Below the pieces are notes generated by a model that did no database searches, was not told the DNA's origin, and saw only the letters and a program-made list of their open reading frames with translations. This document shows positions 45,611 through 54,593 of a stretch of DNA of 64,000 nt, one piece after another (position 1 is the first letter of the stretch; each line of letters opens with the position of its first letter). The stretch comes from JBBQYA01 sp031412335. Its GTDB lineage: Bacteria; Bacteroidota; Bacteroidia; Sphingobacteriales; Sphingobacteriaceae. Position numbers and translations under genes: made by a program. The stretch is taken from contig JANOCT010000032.1 in the NCBI GenBank assembly GCA_031412335.1, forward strand, positions 62,001-126,000, read 5' to 3'.

Positions 45611-46097
45611 ACAAGAAATACTCCGTCTGAAATTATTGTCGGAAGGTGATTTTATAAAAATCAGAAATGGCTATCGGGTTTTAGGCAAGAAGCTTGTATT
45701 CACAAATGGATGTTTTGATATTTTGCACCGTGGACACATTGATTATTTGGCAAAAGCTGCTTCGCTTGGCGATTATCTTATTGTAGCTATTAATTCAGAT
45801 GCGTCTGTTCGTAAACTAAAAGGTGCAAATAGACCTATAACAGACCAACAATCCAGAGCCGAAATTATGGCAGCATTATTTTTTATAGATGCTGTTATTA
45901 TTTTTGATGATGAAACACCATTGCGATTGATTAATTTAATAAAACCAGACATACTCGCCAAAGGCGCAGACTACACCATTGAAACAATTGTAGGTGCGAA
46001 AGAGGTAATTGATAATGGTGGTAAAGTTGAAACAATCGAATTTTTGGATGGTTATTCTACTACTTTAATAGAAAATAAAATAAAATCAGGAAATTAA
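45600..46097 (+). CDS. rfaE2: RfaE domain II-like nucleotidyltransferase (heptose-1-phosphate adenylyltransferase)
   Basis: 165 aa. FTNGCFDILHRGHIDYLAKAA (near residue 35) is the cytidylyltransferase-like HxGH motif, followed by LIVAINSDASVRKLKGANRPI and KGADYTIETIVGA. This matches the C-terminal half of HldE, which makes ADP-heptose for LPS; the kinase half is separate or absent. No Met precedes FTNGCFD, so the TTG at 45600 is the best start, overlapping the flippase-like gene by 11 bp. Confidence 0.92.
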   Translation: MINKQEILRLKLLSEGDFIKIRNGYRVLGKKLVFTNGCFDILHRGHIDYLAKAASLGDYLIVAINSDASVRKLKGANRPITDQQSRAEIMAALFFIDAVIIFDDETPLRLINLIKPDILAKGADYTIETIVGAKEVIDNGGKVETIEFLDGYSTTLIENKIKSGN

Positions 46098-46108
46098 AAT
46101 CACTTTCA

Positions 46109-46131
46109 AAACTAGAATTTTAATCTAGTTT
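46109..46131. terminator. Weak hairpin between rfaE2 and acyl-CoA dehydrogenase
   Basis: AAACTAGA (46109-46116) pairs with TCTAGTTT (46124-46131) around a 7-nt loop. There is no T-run after it, so it may be a processing site or a weak terminator of the panC operon. Confidence 0.35.
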
Positions 46132-46185
46132 AAAATACGAATCATAGCATTAACCAAATTTATTAAGCAAAAAAAGACATATCAT

Positions 46186-47328
46186 ATGCAATTTGAATTA
46201 ACCGAAGAACACCTGATGATACAGCAAGCAGCAAGAGATTTTGCCAAAACAGAATTATTGCCAGGTGTAATTGAACGTGATGAACATCAAAAATTTCCTA
46301 CCGAACAAATTAAAAAATTAGGTGAGCTGGGTTTTATGGGAATGATGGTAGATCCAAAATATGGTGGTGCAGGAATGGATACACTTTCATATGTTATTGT
46401 TATGGAAGAGCTTTCAAAAATTGATGCATCTGCTTCAGTAGTTGTTTCTGTTAATAATTCATTGGTTTGCTATGGTTTAGAACATTATGCGAATGAAGCT
46501 CAAAAACAAAAGTATTTAATCCCATTAGCAAAAGGCGAAAAAATAGGTGCTTTTTGTCTTTCTGAACCAGAAGCAGGATCTGATGCTACTTTTCAGCAAA
46601 CGAGTGCTATAGATATGGGCGATTATTATTTATTAAATGGTACTAAAAACTGGATAACGAACGGAAATTCAGCTTCAACCTATTTAGTAATTGCTCAAAC
46701 AGATTCGGCAAAAGGCCATAAGGGTATAAATGCATTGATTGTAGAAAAAGATATGCCTGGTTTTCAAGTTGGGTTAAAAGAAAATAAACTAGGTATCAGA
46801 GGTTCCGACACACATTCTATTATGTTTACAGATGTAAAAGTGCCAAAAGAAAATAGAATTGGAGAGGATGGGTTTGGGTTTAAATTTGCGATGAAAACAC
46901 TTGCAGGAGGTCGAATAGGAATAGCTGCCCAAGCATTAGGTATAGCATCGGGTGCATTTGAATTGGCTACCAATTATTCGAAAGAACGAAAGGCTTTCGG
47001 AACAGCTATTAGCAATCATCAAGCTATTCAATTTAAATTAGCCGATATGGCTACTGAAATAGAAGCTGCCAGATTACTATGCATGAAAGCTGCATGGTTG
47101 AAAGATCATAAACAAGAATATGCACTTGCAAGTTCAATGGCAAAGCTTTTTGCAAGTTCTGCAGCTATGAGAATAACAGTTGAAGCCGTACAAGTACATG
47201 GGGGATATGGTTTTGTAAAAGAATTCCATGTGGAACGATTGATGCGCGATGCAAAAATTACGCAGATCTACGAAGGAACTTCTGAAGTTCAGAAAATTGT
47301 GATTTCGAGAGAAATTCTGAAAGATTAA
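46186..47328 (+). CDS. Acyl-CoA dehydrogenase (short-chain type)
   Basis: 380 aa. It oxidises acyl-CoA to enoyl-CoA with FAD. Markers are GAFCLSEPEAGSDATFQQT near residue 125, WITNGNSASTYLV near 160, ERKAFGTAISNHQAIQFKLADM near 270 and QIYEGTSEVQKIVISREIL at the end, which holds the catalytic Glu of short-chain (butyryl-CoA-type) enzymes. VHGGYGFVKEF is the FAD-binding C-terminal segment. It is a single gene, closed by a good terminator. Confidence 0.96.
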   Translation: MQFELTEEHLMIQQAARDFAKTELLPGVIERDEHQKFPTEQIKKLGELGFMGMMVDPKYGGAGMDTLSYVIVMEELSKIDASASVVVSVNNSLVCYGLEHYANEAQKQKYLIPLAKGEKIGAFCLSEPEAGSDATFQQTSAIDMGDYYLLNGTKNWITNGNSASTYLVIAQTDSAKGHKGINALIVEKDMPGFQVGLKENKLGIRGSDTHSIMFTDVKVPKENRIGEDGFGFKFAMKTLAGGRIGIAAQALGIASGAFELATNYSKERKAFGTAISNHQAIQFKLADMATEIEAARLLCMKAAWLKDHKQEYALASSMAKLFASSAAMRITVEAVQVHGGYGFVKEFHVERLMRDAKITQIYEGTSEVQKIVISREILKD

Positions 47329-47361
47329 TCTTATTTTTCTGAATGTTTAGTAAAAAATAAA

Positions 47362-47394
47362 AGCCCAGATAGAGAAACTATCCGGGCTTTTTTT
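47362..47394 (+). terminator. Intrinsic terminator after acyl-CoA dehydrogenase
   Basis: AGCCC-A-GATAG (47362-47372) pairs with CTATC-C-GGGCT (47378-47388) with one mismatch and a 5-nt loop, followed by a run of T. Placed 33 nt after the stop. Confidence 0.88.
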
Positions 47395-47486
47395 CTCTGT
47401 GCAAGTAGAGAGGTTAGAGTTAGTTAGTAAAAGTAATAAATTATTTTTTATTCGGTTCAGTATTGTATTAAAATGTATTTTTAAAA

Positions 47487-48725
47487 ATGAAAATTTCTTT
47501 TTCGCATAGTATTCTGTTTGTATTATTTATGTCAATATTAGCCTGTAATAAACCCATAACAGAATTGAAAACCGGAACTTGGCGTGCCATATTAAAAACA
47601 GAAAATGGTCAGGAAATCCCATTTAATTTTGATGTTGAAAATTCAAAAGCTAACAAGATAATTATCATCAAAAATGGTGAGGAAAGGTTAAAAGTTGAGG
47701 AAATAGAAATAGAAGAGGATTCTATCAAAATAAAAATGCCACTTTTTGATTCCGAAATTCATGTAAAGCAAGAAAAAAATAAACTTATCGGTTTCTGGAT
47801 CAAACATTTAGGCAATAAAGATGTGCTAATGCCATTTGAGGCTATTTTTGACCAGGACTATCGCTTTAGTGAAACTTCAGAAGCGAGTGTGAAAAATATA
47901 GCTGGTCGTTGGGAAACAACGTTTATCACAAATGAAAATGATACCAGTATAGCAGTTGGAGAATTTACGCAGAAAGGAAAAAAAGTTAATGGTACATTTT
48001 TAACTACAACTGGTGATTATCGATTTTTAGAGGGAGAAGTAAATGGCAATAGTGTTTCACTAAGTTGTTTCGATGGTTCTCATGCATTTTTATTTACAGC
48101 AACTATTAACGATGAAAATAAACTTATTAATGGTAAGTTTTATTCTGGTTTATCGTATAGCGAAAACTGGTACGCTACAAAAAATCCCAATGCAAAATTA
48201 CCTGATGCATATTCATTAACTTATTTAAATCCTGGATATAATAATATTGCATTCACTTTCCCTGATTTAAATAAAAAGAACGTTTCGTTAAGTGATGATA
48301 AGTTTAAAAACAAAGTAGTAATTATTCAAATAATGGGATCATGGTGCCCAAATTGTATGGATGAAACTGCTTTTCTAGCAGATTTTTACAGAAAGAAACA
48401 AGCAAAAGGATTAGAAATAATAGGGCTTGCGTATGAGCGAAGTGAAGATTTTACAAAAGCATCCAAAAACGTTTTGAAACTAAAAAAACGATTTAATGCC
48501 GATTATACATTATTAATTGCTGGCGTAAATGATAAAGCCAAAGTAAATGAAACCTTACCGATGCTAAGCAAAGTTTTAGCTTTCCCAACAACTATTATAC
48601 TTGATAAAAGTGGTAAAGTAAATACAATTCATACTGGATTTTCTGGACCTGGTACAGGAATTTATTATGACAATTTTGTTATAGATTTTACAAATAGAAT
48701 TGATAGTCTATTTGCAATTAAATAA
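47487..48725 (+). CDS. Thioredoxin-fold (TlpA-like) lipoprotein
   Basis: 412 aa. Lipoprotein signal with Cys20 (SILAC). Residues 30-235 are a beta-rich domain (WRAILKTENGQEIPFNFDVE..., GRWETTFITNENDTSIAVGEF) found in front of TlpA domains in this phylum. The C-terminal part is a thioredoxin fold with VVIIQIMGSWCPNCMDE, active site Cys287-Pro-Asn-Cys290, and a cis-proline segment AFPTTIILDKSGKV near 370. It probably acts in periplasmic disulfide reduction or cytochrome/peroxide-related redox. The M1 peptidase gene follows 76 nt downstream. Confidence 0.87.
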   Translation: MKISFSHSILFVLFMSILACNKPITELKTGTWRAILKTENGQEIPFNFDVENSKANKIIIIKNGEERLKVEEIEIEEDSIKIKMPLFDSEIHVKQEKNKLIGFWIKHLGNKDVLMPFEAIFDQDYRFSETSEASVKNIAGRWETTFITNENDTSIAVGEFTQKGKKVNGTFLTTTGDYRFLEGEVNGNSVSLSCFDGSHAFLFTATINDENKLINGKFYSGLSYSENWYATKNPNAKLPDAYSLTYLNPGYNNIAFTFPDLNKKNVSLSDDKFKNKVVIIQIMGSWCPNCMDETAFLADFYRKKQAKGLEIIGLAYERSEDFTKASKNVLKLKKRFNADYTLLIAGVNDKAKVNETLPMLSKVLAFPTTIILDKSGKVNTIHTGFSGPGTGIYYDNFVIDFTNRIDSLFAIK

Positions 48726-48801
48726 CATAAATTAAAAATAGATTGTTAATAACAAAAAATGAATAAATCATTAAACTGATTTAAAAAATATAATTTCAAT
48801 T

Positions 48802-51345
48802 ATGATAAAAAATTTAGTCTCAATAGTTACCATTTTCATCGTTATTTCTGCTTGCGGCATCAGAAAACAAAAATTGCCCGAAGTAGAAATAATTGAGAAT
48901 AAAGATAAAGCGCCTTTAACTTATAAAAGTACTTATACAACATCTACCGATATAATTAATACTAAGCTCGAACTTAGTTTTAACTGGGATAGCGCTTTTG
49001 TTTATGGCAAAGGTACTATTTTAGCCAAGCCCTATTTCTACGCGACGAATAAGTGCACGTTGCAAGCTAAAGGTTTTATAATTAATGAAATATTGATAAT
49101 AAAAGGGCAGGAAATTGAGCCATTAAAATATATATATGATAATAAAAATTTGGTTATTACGCTGGATAGATTTTATAATAAAGATCAGAATTATACCATT
49201 GTAATTGATTATATAGCGAAACCTAATAAACTTCAGGTAACTGGTAGTCAAGCGATAGCGGCTGATAAAGGGCTTTATTTTATAAATAATGATAAAAAAA
49301 ATCCTAATAAACCCGTTCAACTTTGGACTCAAGGAGAAACAGAATCTAATTCATGTTGGTTTCCAACACTAGATGGGCCACAAGAAAAAATGACCCAGGA
49401 TATTTACCTGACTGTAAATAATAAACTTACCACATTATCAAATGGTTCATTAGAATATTCAACAGATAATGGAAATGGAACACGAACAGATTATTGGAGG
49501 CAGACATTACCACATTCTACTTACTTAACCATGATTGCGGTAGGGAATTTTAAAGTAACGAAAGATCAGTGGAGAGATATGGAAGTAAATTACTACATGG
49601 AACCTGAGTTTGCGCCGTATGCATCAAAAATTTTCGGCAAAACGCCTTCAATGATTGAGTTTTTTTCCAATAAATTGGGCGTTGATTATCCATGGGATAA
49701 GTATTCGCAAATTGTAATTCGTGATTTTGTATCTGGAGCAATGGAAAATACCGGAGCAGTTACATTTTATGATGGGATGAATATTGATAATCGCCAATAT
49801 TTAGATGATAATGGAGAAGATATTATCTCACATGAACTTTTTCATCATTGGTTTGGAGATTTAGTTACGGCAGAGTCCTGGGCGAATTTGCCATTGAACG
49901 AAAGTTTTGCGACCTATGGCGAATACCTTTGGAGAGAAAAAGCATATGGAAAGAATAATGCTGACGAGCATATTCGATTTGATATGGAAAGCTATATAAA
50001 CGAATCTGCTAGAAAACAAGAAAAATTAATTAGGTATTTTAATGAAAATCCTGATAGCATGTTTGACAGTCATAGCTATGCAAAAGGTGGTCGGGTTTTA
50101 CACATGCTTCGAAAAGAAGTTGGTGATGAAGCATTTTTTGCTTCACTAAAATTATACCTTGAAAAAAATAAATTTAAAACTGCTGAAATTCATCAATTAC
50201 GTATAGCTTTTGAAGAAATTACCGGTAGAGATCTTAATTGGTTTTTCGATCAATGGTTTTTATCATCTGGGCATCCTGATTTAGATATTAGCTACTTATT
50301 TGATGAAAAAGATAAAGTGATAAGGCTAACCATAACACAAAAACAAACGAATCCTAAAACACCTATATACAAATTACCGATTGCGGTAGATTTGTATGTA
50401 AATGAGAAAGTTGAGCGTCGGCAAATAGAGATTACAAAACAAACAGAAACTTTCACCTTGATTTGTGAGAATGTTCCACAATTGGTGAATGTAGATGCAG
50501 AGAAAAGTTTATTGTGTGTTAAAACACAAAATCATACCCGCGATGAGTGGATTTTTCAATATTTAAAAGCGCCAAATTATTTGGATAGATACGAAGCCAT
50601 AAGCGCTCTTTGTGTTGCTTCTTATAAAGATGATGTATTAGCTAAAAAATTAATTGCAAAAGCTTTAAACGATTCTTCCTCTTCTATTGCTCGACTTGCT
50701 CTGGCAACTATTAAATATTTTACAGAAGAAGAAAAAGAAAATGCATTTGAAACCATTCAATCATTAGCGGTTAATAGTCCTATTTCGAGAATTAGAGCTG
50801 CTTCTATAACAGTATTAAACAGAGATTTTAAATCTAAAGATCTTGTTGGAATAAACAAATTGGCTGTTTCAGACAGTTCATACTTAGTTGTTGCGGCCGG
50901 TTTAGCAGGAGTGAATTTAAAAAATCAGGAAGAAGCTTATCAATTAGCTAAAAAAAACGAAACGCTTTTAAGCGAGCCGATTATTAATATCATTTCAGAG
51001 ATATATGCAGAAAAAGGTGGAAAAGATGAGCAACAATTTTTTAATTCAGTATTAACAAAAACATCTGGATTTACCGCTGCATCTGTAAATGAAGATTATG
51101 AAAAATACCTGAATAGGATGGATGTGAATACAACATTAGCAGGGGTTGAAAGTATTAGAAATGGATATTTTTATACCAGCTCTAAAGGTGCTAAACGTTC
51201 GTTTAAAAAATTGTTAACTTCATTGCAAACCTCTACTAATAAAAAAGTTAAAGAATTAAATCAACAAAGCCCTGAAAAAACTGCATTAAATTTAAAATTA
51301 GAAAATAGAATAAAAGAAGTGTTGGCAGAAATGGAAATTAATTAA
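48802..51345 (+). CDS. M1-family metallopeptidase lipoprotein
   Basis: 847 aa. Lipoprotein signal with Cys18 (VISAC). The aminopeptidase N-like order is clear: N-terminal beta domain, GAMEN exopeptidase motif near residue 314, HELFHHWFGDLVTAESWANLPLNES with zinc ligands His344, His348 and the Glu 19 residues on. The C-terminal 250 residues are alpha-helical repeats of HEAT type (YEAISALCVASYKDDVLAKKL, SRIRAASITVL), as in M1 enzymes. It would cleave N-terminal residues from peptides in the periplasm or at the surface. It overlaps the convergent gene by 4 bp. Confidence 0.95.
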   Translation: MIKNLVSIVTIFIVISACGIRKQKLPEVEIIENKDKAPLTYKSTYTTSTDIINTKLELSFNWDSAFVYGKGTILAKPYFYATNKCTLQAKGFIINEILIIKGQEIEPLKYIYDNKNLVITLDRFYNKDQNYTIVIDYIAKPNKLQVTGSQAIAADKGLYFINNDKKNPNKPVQLWTQGETESNSCWFPTLDGPQEKMTQDIYLTVNNKLTTLSNGSLEYSTDNGNGTRTDYWRQTLPHSTYLTMIAVGNFKVTKDQWRDMEVNYYMEPEFAPYASKIFGKTPSMIEFFSNKLGVDYPWDKYSQIVIRDFVSGAMENTGAVTFYDGMNIDNRQYLDDNGEDIISHELFHHWFGDLVTAESWANLPLNESFATYGEYLWREKAYGKNNADEHIRFDMESYINESARKQEKLIRYFNENPDSMFDSHSYAKGGRVLHMLRKEVGDEAFFASLKLYLEKNKFKTAEIHQLRIAFEEITGRDLNWFFDQWFLSSGHPDLDISYLFDEKDKVIRLTITQKQTNPKTPIYKLPIAVDLYVNEKVERRQIEITKQTETFTLICENVPQLVNVDAEKSLLCVKTQNHTRDEWIFQYLKAPNYLDRYEAISALCVASYKDDVLAKKLIAKALNDSSSSIARLALATIKYFTEEEKENAFETIQSLAVNSPISRIRAASITVLNRDFKSKDLVGINKLAVSDSSYLVVAAGLAGVNLKNQEEAYQLAKKNETLLSEPIINIISEIYAEKGGKDEQQFFNSVLTKTSGFTAASVNEDYEKYLNRMDVNTTLAGVESIRNGYFYTSSKGAKRSFKKLLTSLQTSTNKKVKELNQQSPEKTALNLKLENRIKEVLAEMEIN

Positions 51346-51689
51346 TTTTTATCCTTATCTAACACACTAAAAAGCAACATATTAACCAATGATAATATAA
51401 TGGCAAAAAAAACAGCGGTTAAGAATCCGTTTAATACAAAACCATTAACTAAATTATCGACCAGCATTAACATAAATACATTAATTAAAAAAGCAAATAA
51501 ACCCAATGTTATAATACTTAATGGAAGAGTTAATATTTTAAGAATAAAACCCAACGTAGCATTTACAACGGCAATTAAAACTCCAACCCATACAGCGGTT
51601 AGATAGGATTCCACTGTTGCACCAGGCAAAACATAACTTGTGATAAGTACTGCTAGGCCCAGTAAAAATATTTTAATGATGAATTTCAT
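51342..51689 (-). CDS. Phage-holin IV-superfamily small membrane protein
   Basis: 115 aa with four membrane helices and no charged region except the ends. The pattern SYVLPGATVESYLTAVWVGVLIAVVNATLG...LTLPLSIITLGLFAFLINVFML matches the DUF360 / holin superfamily IV family, which is widespread in ordinary chromosomes. There is no phage gene nearby. Its role is unknown. Confidence 0.82.
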   Translation of the reverse strand: MKFIIKIFLLGLAVLITSYVLPGATVESYLTAVWVGVLIAVVNATLGFILKILTLPLSIITLGLFAFLINVFMLMLVDNLVNGFVLNGFLTAVFFAIILSLVNMLLFSVLDKDKN

Positions 51690-51802
51690 ATTAGTGGTTC
51701 TTATTTTGCATTAATGTAGTTTATATTTTATTTAATCGATCAAGTTTTACTTTTTAATTACAGAATATTTTATATGATTTACAAACAATAAAACTAAAAA
51801 TT

Positions 51803-52615
51803 ATGATGAAAACCAACAAAACATCCATCCTTTTACTTATTATAATGAGTCTTGGTTTGGTTTCTTGTGTTTCTAAGAAGAAATTCAAAAATTCTGAAAC
51901 CAGAATTCAATCATTGCGAAATGATAGTACTCGTTTTCAGAATGAGCTAAAAAAACTTTCTCAAAATTTAGCCAACACAGAGCAACAAAGCAGTGCAAAT
52001 AGTGCAGATTTGAACTCTAAACTCGATGAAAAAAATTCGCTATTAAACGAAACATCGGAATCGCTACGGAAAAAAGGTGAAATGCTGGAAGAACGTGAAC
52101 GAAAAGTGAAAGAATTACAGGCAAAAATTGATGCACAAAATGCCATGGTTGCTAATTTGAAATCTAAAATCCAAAAGGCTTTAGTAAACTTTAGCGATAA
52201 TCAATTAACTGTAACCACTAAAGATGGGAAAGTTTATGTTTCCTTATCCGAGAATTTGCTTTTCAAATCTGGAAGTGCAGTGGTAGAAGCAGGCGGAAAA
52301 GTTGCGATAAGCAAAGTTGCTGAGGTACTTAATAACAATACCGATATTAATATTTTAATAGAAGGACATACTGATTCTGTTCCCTTTAATAGTAGCACAA
52401 AAGATAATTGGTCCTTAAGTGTTGACAGAGCAACTTCCATTGTAAGAATTTTAACAAAAGAATACTTGGTAAGTCCTAAAAAAGTAACAGCTGCTGGCAG
52501 AAGTGAATATTTTCCGATTGCAAGTAATGCTACACCAGAAGGAAGAGCAAAAAACCGAAGAACTGAAATTATCTTATCTCCTAATTTGGAAGAATTATTC
52601 GACATTATGAAGTAA
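51803..52615 (+). CDS. OmpA-family peptidoglycan-binding lipoprotein
   Basis: 270 aa. Lipoprotein signal with Cys22 (GLVSC). Residues 28-128 are a long coiled coil (Asn/Ser/Glu/Lys-rich heptads, with RKKGEMLEERERKVKELQAKI), and residues 150-262 form an OmpA/MotB-type domain: ENLLFKSGSAVVEAGGK, NILIEGHTDSVPFNS and GRAKNRRTEIIL. The GHTD-x-x-R pattern binds peptidoglycan. It would tether the outer membrane to the cell wall. It is in its own unit in front of the rimP promoter. Confidence 0.93.
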   Translation: MMKTNKTSILLLIIMSLGLVSCVSKKKFKNSETRIQSLRNDSTRFQNELKKLSQNLANTEQQSSANSADLNSKLDEKNSLLNETSESLRKKGEMLEERERKVKELQAKIDAQNAMVANLKSKIQKALVNFSDNQLTVTTKDGKVYVSLSENLLFKSGSAVVEAGGKVAISKVAEVLNNNTDINILIEGHTDSVPFNSSTKDNWSLSVDRATSIVRILTKEYLVSPKKVTAAGRSEYFPIASNATPEGRAKNRRTEIILSPNLEELFDIMK

Positions 52616-52649
52616 TATAAAACGGTTCAAAACTGTTTATATCATGGTG

Positions 52650-52679
52650 TTGAAAAATCGAAATAAATTTTTACCTTTG
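52650..52679 (+). promoter_or_regulatory. Promoter of the rimP-nusA-infB operon
   Basis: TTG at 52650-52652 and TACCTTTG at 52672-52679 are separated by 19 nt, an ideal -33/-7 pair for Bacteroidota sigma factor. The start site would be near 52685, about 50 nt before the rimP ATG and just before the hairpin at 52691-52712. Confidence 0.7.
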
Positions 52680-52690
52680 CAGGGCAAGAA

Positions 52691-52712
52691 AGAGGGGACT
52701 AAAGTCCCCTCT
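52691..52712 (+). promoter_or_regulatory. Perfect 5'-leader hairpin followed by U-run in front of rimP
   Basis: AGAGGGGACT (52691-52700) pairs perfectly with AGTCCCCTCT (52703-52712) around AA, followed by TTTTG. It looks like an intrinsic terminator, but it lies after the rimP promoter and about 6 nt downstream of the predicted start. It could be a 5' attenuator or a stabilising leader of the operon that encodes NusA, a termination factor. Confidence 0.7.
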
Positions 52713-52735
52713 TTTGTTTATCTGCTAATTTGTAA

Positions 52736-53203
52736 ATGTCCCTAGAAACCAAGTTAAGAGCAATTGTTGAAGCCAAAATTGCTGGTACTGATTTATTTAT
52801 TGTAGAGCTAAAGTTGAGCCCAACTGGTAGATTGATTGTTTCTATGGATGGTGATAAAGGAATAACCATTGAGCAATGTTCAGCAATAAGCAGAAATCTT
52901 GGTTATGAAATAGAACAACAAAATTTGATTGAAACCGCTTACAATTTGGAAGTATCATCAGCAGGAGTTGATACGCCTTTAAAACTAAACAGGCAGTACA
53001 TAAAAAATATTGGTAGAAATGTGCGTTTGAAATTTGAGGGAGACGAAGCTGAAAAGATTGAAGGGAAATTAGTAGGAGTAACAGATGCTGAACTTACTTT
53101 AGAAGTAACTAAAAAGGAAAAAGGAAAAAAAGAATACATAGAAACAAACCAATACGCATTTACTTCTATTAAAGAATGTAAGGTATTGGTATCATTTAAC
53201 TAA
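52736..53203 (+). CDS. rimP: Ribosome maturation factor RimP
   Basis: 155 aa. RimP helps 30S subunit assembly. The N-terminal domain has IEQCSAISRNLGYEIEQ near residue 41 and the diagnostic NLEVSSAGVDTPLKLNRQYIKNIGR near 70; the C-terminal SH3-like domain follows. First gene of the rimP-nusA-infB operon, 29 nt before nusA. Its ATG at 52736 gives MSLETKLRAIVE. Confidence 0.95.
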   Translation: MSLETKLRAIVEAKIAGTDLFIVELKLSPTGRLIVSMDGDKGITIEQCSAISRNLGYEIEQQNLIETAYNLEVSSAGVDTPLKLNRQYIKNIGRNVRLKFEGDEAEKIEGKLVGVTDAELTLEVTKKEKGKKEYIETNQYAFTSIKECKVLVSFN

Positions 53204-53231
53204 ACAGATATTAATTACAAAAAGTAAAACA

Positions 53232-54467
53232 ATGGATAATTTAAATTTAATAGATTCTTTTCAGGAATTTAAAGAATTCAAAAACATCGACAGACCAACT
53301 ATGATGAGTGTTCTGGAGGAAGTATTCAGAACGATGTTGCGTAGAAAATACGGAACGGATGAAAATTGTGACATTATCGTAAACACAGATAATGGAGATT
53401 TGGAGATTTGGAGAAATAGAATTATTGTGGAAGATGGTTTCAGTGAGGATGATAATCTGGATATTGAATATTCGGAGGCAATAAAAATTGAACCGGATTT
53501 TGAAGTTGGAGAAGAGGTTGTTGAGCAGGTTTTGTTGGAAAGTTTTGGCAGAAGAGCCATTTTGGCAGCAAGACAAACACTTGTTTCAAAGATTTTGGAA
53601 TTGGAAAAAGATGAGATTTTTAAAAAATATAAAGATCGGATTGGAGAAATTGTAACTGGCGAAGTTTATCAGGTTTGGAAAAAAGAAGCATTAATTATAG
53701 ATGGAGAAGGCAACGAATTATTATTGCCAAAGACAGAACAAATTCCTGCAGATTTTTTCAGAAAAGGCGATAATGTGCGAGCAATTATTTCTAAAGTAGA
53801 AATGCAAGGCAATAATCCAAAAATTATTATTTCTAGAGTAGATCCAATGTTTTTGCAGCGATTATTTGAAATGGAAGTTCCTGAAATTTTTGATGGATTA
53901 ATTGTGATAAAAAAGATTGTTAGAGAGCCTGGCGAAAGAGCAAAAGTTGCGGTTGAATCATATGATGATAGAATTGACCCAGTTGGTGCATGTGTGGGAA
54001 TGAAAGGTTCAAGAATTCATGGTATAGTGCGGGAACTTAAAAACGAGAACATTGATGTAATTAATTACACATCCAATCTTTCTTTATATGTAACGAGAGC
54101 ATTGAGCCCAGCAAAAATTACTTCAATTAAATTAGATGAAGAAACTAAACATGCCTCTGTATTTCTAAAACCAGATCAAGTATCGTTGGCCATTGGTAAA
54201 GGTGGAAACAATATTAAACTAGCGGGAAAACTTACAGGATATGAAATTGATGTATTCCGTGACAATGAAGAAGTGGAAGAAGATGTTGATATTGAAGAAT
54301 TTGCAGATGAAATTGAAAGCTGGATTATTGATGAGTTAAAAGCAATTGGTTGCGATACTGCAAAGAGCGTCTTGGCATTATCAGCAGATGAGTTGGTAAA
54401 AAGAACAGATTTAGAAGAAGAAACAGTTAAAGAAGTTTTAGCTATTTTCCGATCAGAGTTTGAATAA
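53232..54467 (+). CDS. nusA: Transcription termination/antitermination factor NusA
   Basis: 411 aa. The N-terminal RNA-polymerase-binding domain (LIDSFQEFKEFKNIDRPTMMSVLEEVFRTMLRR), S1 domain (IVTGEVYQVWKKEALI, near residue 138) and the two KH domains (GMKGSRIHGIVRELKNENIDVI and LAIGKGGNNIKLAGKLTGYEIDV) are in order. One C-terminal helix-hairpin segment follows (residues 350-411). The long acidic C-terminal repeats of E. coli NusA are absent, as usual outside Proteobacteria. Confidence 0.98.
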   Translation: MDNLNLIDSFQEFKEFKNIDRPTMMSVLEEVFRTMLRRKYGTDENCDIIVNTDNGDLEIWRNRIIVEDGFSEDDNLDIEYSEAIKIEPDFEVGEEVVEQVLLESFGRRAILAARQTLVSKILELEKDEIFKKYKDRIGEIVTGEVYQVWKKEALIIDGEGNELLLPKTEQIPADFFRKGDNVRAIISKVEMQGNNPKIIISRVDPMFLQRLFEMEVPEIFDGLIVIKKIVREPGERAKVAVESYDDRIDPVGACVGMKGSRIHGIVRELKNENIDVINYTSNLSLYVTRALSPAKITSIKLDEETKHASVFLKPDQVSLAIGKGGNNIKLAGKLTGYEIDVFRDNEEVEEDVDIEEFADEIESWIIDELKAIGCDTAKSVLALSADELVKRTDLEEETVKEVLAIFRSEFE

Positions 54468-54593
54468 GTACGTGTTGAAAATTGTCAGTTAAATATTGGT
54501 AGCTTCTTTGCTAATAGACAATTCGATTCATGAAAATAATAGTATTGCCGCAGTTTATTGATAAAACTGCATATTTGTATATAAAATTAAAGA

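Noticed and set aside
51342..51689. Holin-like gene as a sign of a prophage
   Set aside because: No capsid, tail, integrase or lysin genes are near; this superfamily is common in ordinary chromosomes.
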